DNA from: Brachionus manjavacas
Lineage: Eukaryota; Rotifera; Eurotatoria; Ploima; Brachionidae
Assembly (NCBI GenBank): GCA_019054805.1
Contig: JAHQIY010000044.1
Coordinates: 158,701 to 222,700 of the forward strand
DNA length: 64,000 bases
Direction: 5' to 3'
Below the pieces are notes generated by a model that saw only the letters and a program-made list of their open reading frames with translations, did not search any database and was not told the DNA's origin. Both the position numbers and the translations under genes were made by a program. This document shows, piece after piece, positions 62,877 through 64,000 of this stretch. Every line of letters begins with the position of its first letter. Positions within the stretch are counted from its first letter, which is position 1.

Positions 62877-64000
62877 TCATTAGCTCCTTGCTTGGCAAGC
62901 CTCCTTTGCTCCCGGCCAGGCTGCTAGGCATCTGCATCATAACCGCCCCTCACTCATTTTCTCATCCGGACTTGGGACCGGCCAAAGGTAGAGTTAGCAG
63001 CTTTGCATTTTTTATTTTGAAAATAATTTTTCTTTAGATTCAAAATATTGGTTAAAGAAACGAATTGATCTAAAGAAAAAATTACTCTTGTATTCTTTTG
63101 TTGCTGTAAGTCTAAAAGACTATTTTTTTCAAATAAAAGTTTTTGTTTTTCATTTCTCTCAACCTTTTTGACAAACCAACTCATCATTTATGTGCTGATT
63201 AGTCTCCTCTCCATTTTTTTCATCCCGGACTTGGGACCGGCATCGGTATGGTTACGACTCAACAATCTGCCGCCAAAGTTACTATGGGACGTTCATCATA
63301 AACAGCGCCACTCATCCGAGCACTTAATGGCTGCGGAACTCGACAACTATTTAGACTAGCTTGGAACCACAAACCAAGCGTATCTATAGATGGATACAAG
63401 CATATCCAAAAAAAGATACTTAACTTTTTCACTAAGTACTAAGGGTCTGCCAGACATAAGTCATTAGCTCTTGCTTGCAAGCCTCCTTGCCCCCGGCCAA
63501 GCTAGGCATCTGCATCATAACCGCCCCTCCTCATTTTCTCTCATCCGGACTTGGGACCGGCCAAAGGTAGAGTTAGCAGCTTTGCAGGGCTTTTTTATTT
63601 TGAAAATAATTTTCTTTTTAGATTCAAAATATTGGTTAAAAACAAATTGATTCTAAAGAAAAAATTACCTTATTCTTTTTGTTGCTGTAAGTCTAAAAGA
63701 CTATTTTTTTCAAATAAAAGTTTTTGTTTTCTTTTCTTCCAACCTTTTGACAAAACTCATCATTTATGTGATTATTAGTCTCCCTCCCATTTTTTCATCC
63801 GGACTTGGGACCGGCATCGGTATGGTTACGACTCAACAATCTGCCGCCAAAGGCTATGGTGGACGTTCATCATAAACAGCGCCACTCATCCGAGCAATTC
63901 TTAATGGCTGCGAACTCGACAACTATTTAGACTAGCTTGGAACCACAAACCAAGCGTAGTATCTATAGATGGATACAAGCATATCCAAAAAAGATACTTA
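62877..64000 (+). repeat. degenerate last two satellite units
   Basis: Compared with the rest of the array, these units have many 1-5 base changes, mostly insertions: AGCTCCTTGCTTGGCAAGCC, CCGGCCAGGCTGCTAGG, CAGACATAAGTCATT, TTTGCAGGGCTTTTTT, GAGCAATTCTTAATGG and GCGTAGTATC. The overall monomer plan is intact. The change is abrupt at about 62,880. Read error at a poorly covered contig end is the simplest explanation; real divergence at an array edge is the alternative. Confidence 0.8.

Larger units (their letters stand above)
12320..64000 (+). repeat. satellite DNA array, about 93 head-to-tail units of a 556-bp monomer
   Basis: Counting unit starts at GTCATTAG, I find 93 from 12320 to 63461. 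The mean spacing is about 556 bp, and individual units are mostly 550-560. All are in the same orientation with no interruption, and the last is cut by the window end. Each monomer has a GC-rich block (TTGCTTGCAAGCC, CCCCGGCCGCTAGG), then core CCGGACTTGGGACCGG, then about 230 bp of AT-rich DNA, then a second copy of the core. A further mixed block (ACGACTCAACAATCTGCCGC to TATAGATGGATAC) ends with GTCTGCCAGAC. Units differ by few substitutions and by A/T-run lengths. No reading frame is conserved, and stray frames appear only where an indel occurs. It does not match rRNA, snRNA, tRNA or telomeric repeats that I can recognise. Centromeric, subtelomeric or accessory-chromosome location is possible but not shown. 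Confidence 0.98.

Noticed and set aside
56061-63778. Short reading frames of 60-77 codons inside the satellite array (56061, 57318, 60646, 62954, 63168, 63551)
   Set aside because: Each depends on a private one-base indel in one unit and is absent from the neighbouring units. Translations are low complexity with no family signature, so they are chance frames.
12320-64000. CRISPR array
   Set aside because: The repeat is about 556 bp with no unique spacers and the genome is animal. It is plain tandem satellite DNA.
12320-64000. Tandem ribosomal, 5S, snRNA or spliced-leader gene cluster
   Set aside because: The unit length and array form suggested it, but I could not find 5S, U1, U2, U5 or U6 landmark sequences on either strand. 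A lineage-specific spliced leader cannot be fully excluded by eye.
62877-64000. A distinct second satellite family at the right end
   Set aside because: Every landmark of the 556-bp monomer is present in order; only small indels differ, so it is the same family.

Overview
The window is animal nuclear DNA. It carries a Wnt gene, and Wnt ligands are found only in animals. The other genes are a CARM1-type arginine methyltransferase, a CDP-diacylglycerol synthase and an unidentified spliced gene. Non-coding DNA is very AT-rich. Four of the five introns are tiny (46-59 bp), which points to a compact, AT-rich invertebrate genome. A monogonont rotifer such as Brachionus would fit, but that is a guess from composition and architecture, not from any marker gene.

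Layout. (1) 1-1229: a three-exon Wnt gene on the plus strand, complete from signal peptide to terminal Cys-Arg. (2) 1230-3947: AT-rich spacer with LINE 3'-end debris and a short direct duplication. (3) 3948-6469: a three-exon CARM1/PRMT4 gene on the plus strand whose long first exon is strikingly GC-rich. (4) 6470-8452: spacer with a 5'-truncated non-LTR retrotransposon (7192-7676) and a patch of short inverted and direct repeats. (5) 8453-9592: a single-exon CDP-diacylglycerol synthase on the minus strand. (6) 10814-11770: a three-exon minus-strand gene for a coiled-coil protein with a cysteine cluster that I do not recognise. (7) 12320-64000 (about 81% of the window): one unbroken head-to-tail satellite array of a roughly 556-bp monomer. 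I count 93 unit starts, all in the same orientation. The last unit is cut by the window edge.

The array dominates the window. Each monomer has a GC-rich block, an AT-rich block and a second GC-rich block. The two GC-rich blocks share a core, CCGGACTTGGGACCGG, so it occurs twice per unit about 243 bp apart. Each monomer also holds several hairpin-capable palindromes and no conserved reading frame. Shared private variants show local three-unit duplication (units 6-8 into 9-11, marked by a 22-bp deletion), echoes 6 units apart (85 and 91) and 30 units apart (2-3 and 32-33). This is what unequal exchange or long-range conversion would leave. The left edge is a sharp junction next to a decayed fragment of satellite-like sequence. 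The last about 1.1 kb carries many small, mostly insertional differences that look like uncorrected read error or a true eroded edge.

The four genes have no evident functional link. They are ordinary housekeeping, signalling or unknown genes that sit beside a large satellite block. The satellite is the best candidate for something undescribed. Its abundance, chromosomal position and transcription cannot be judged from this window.
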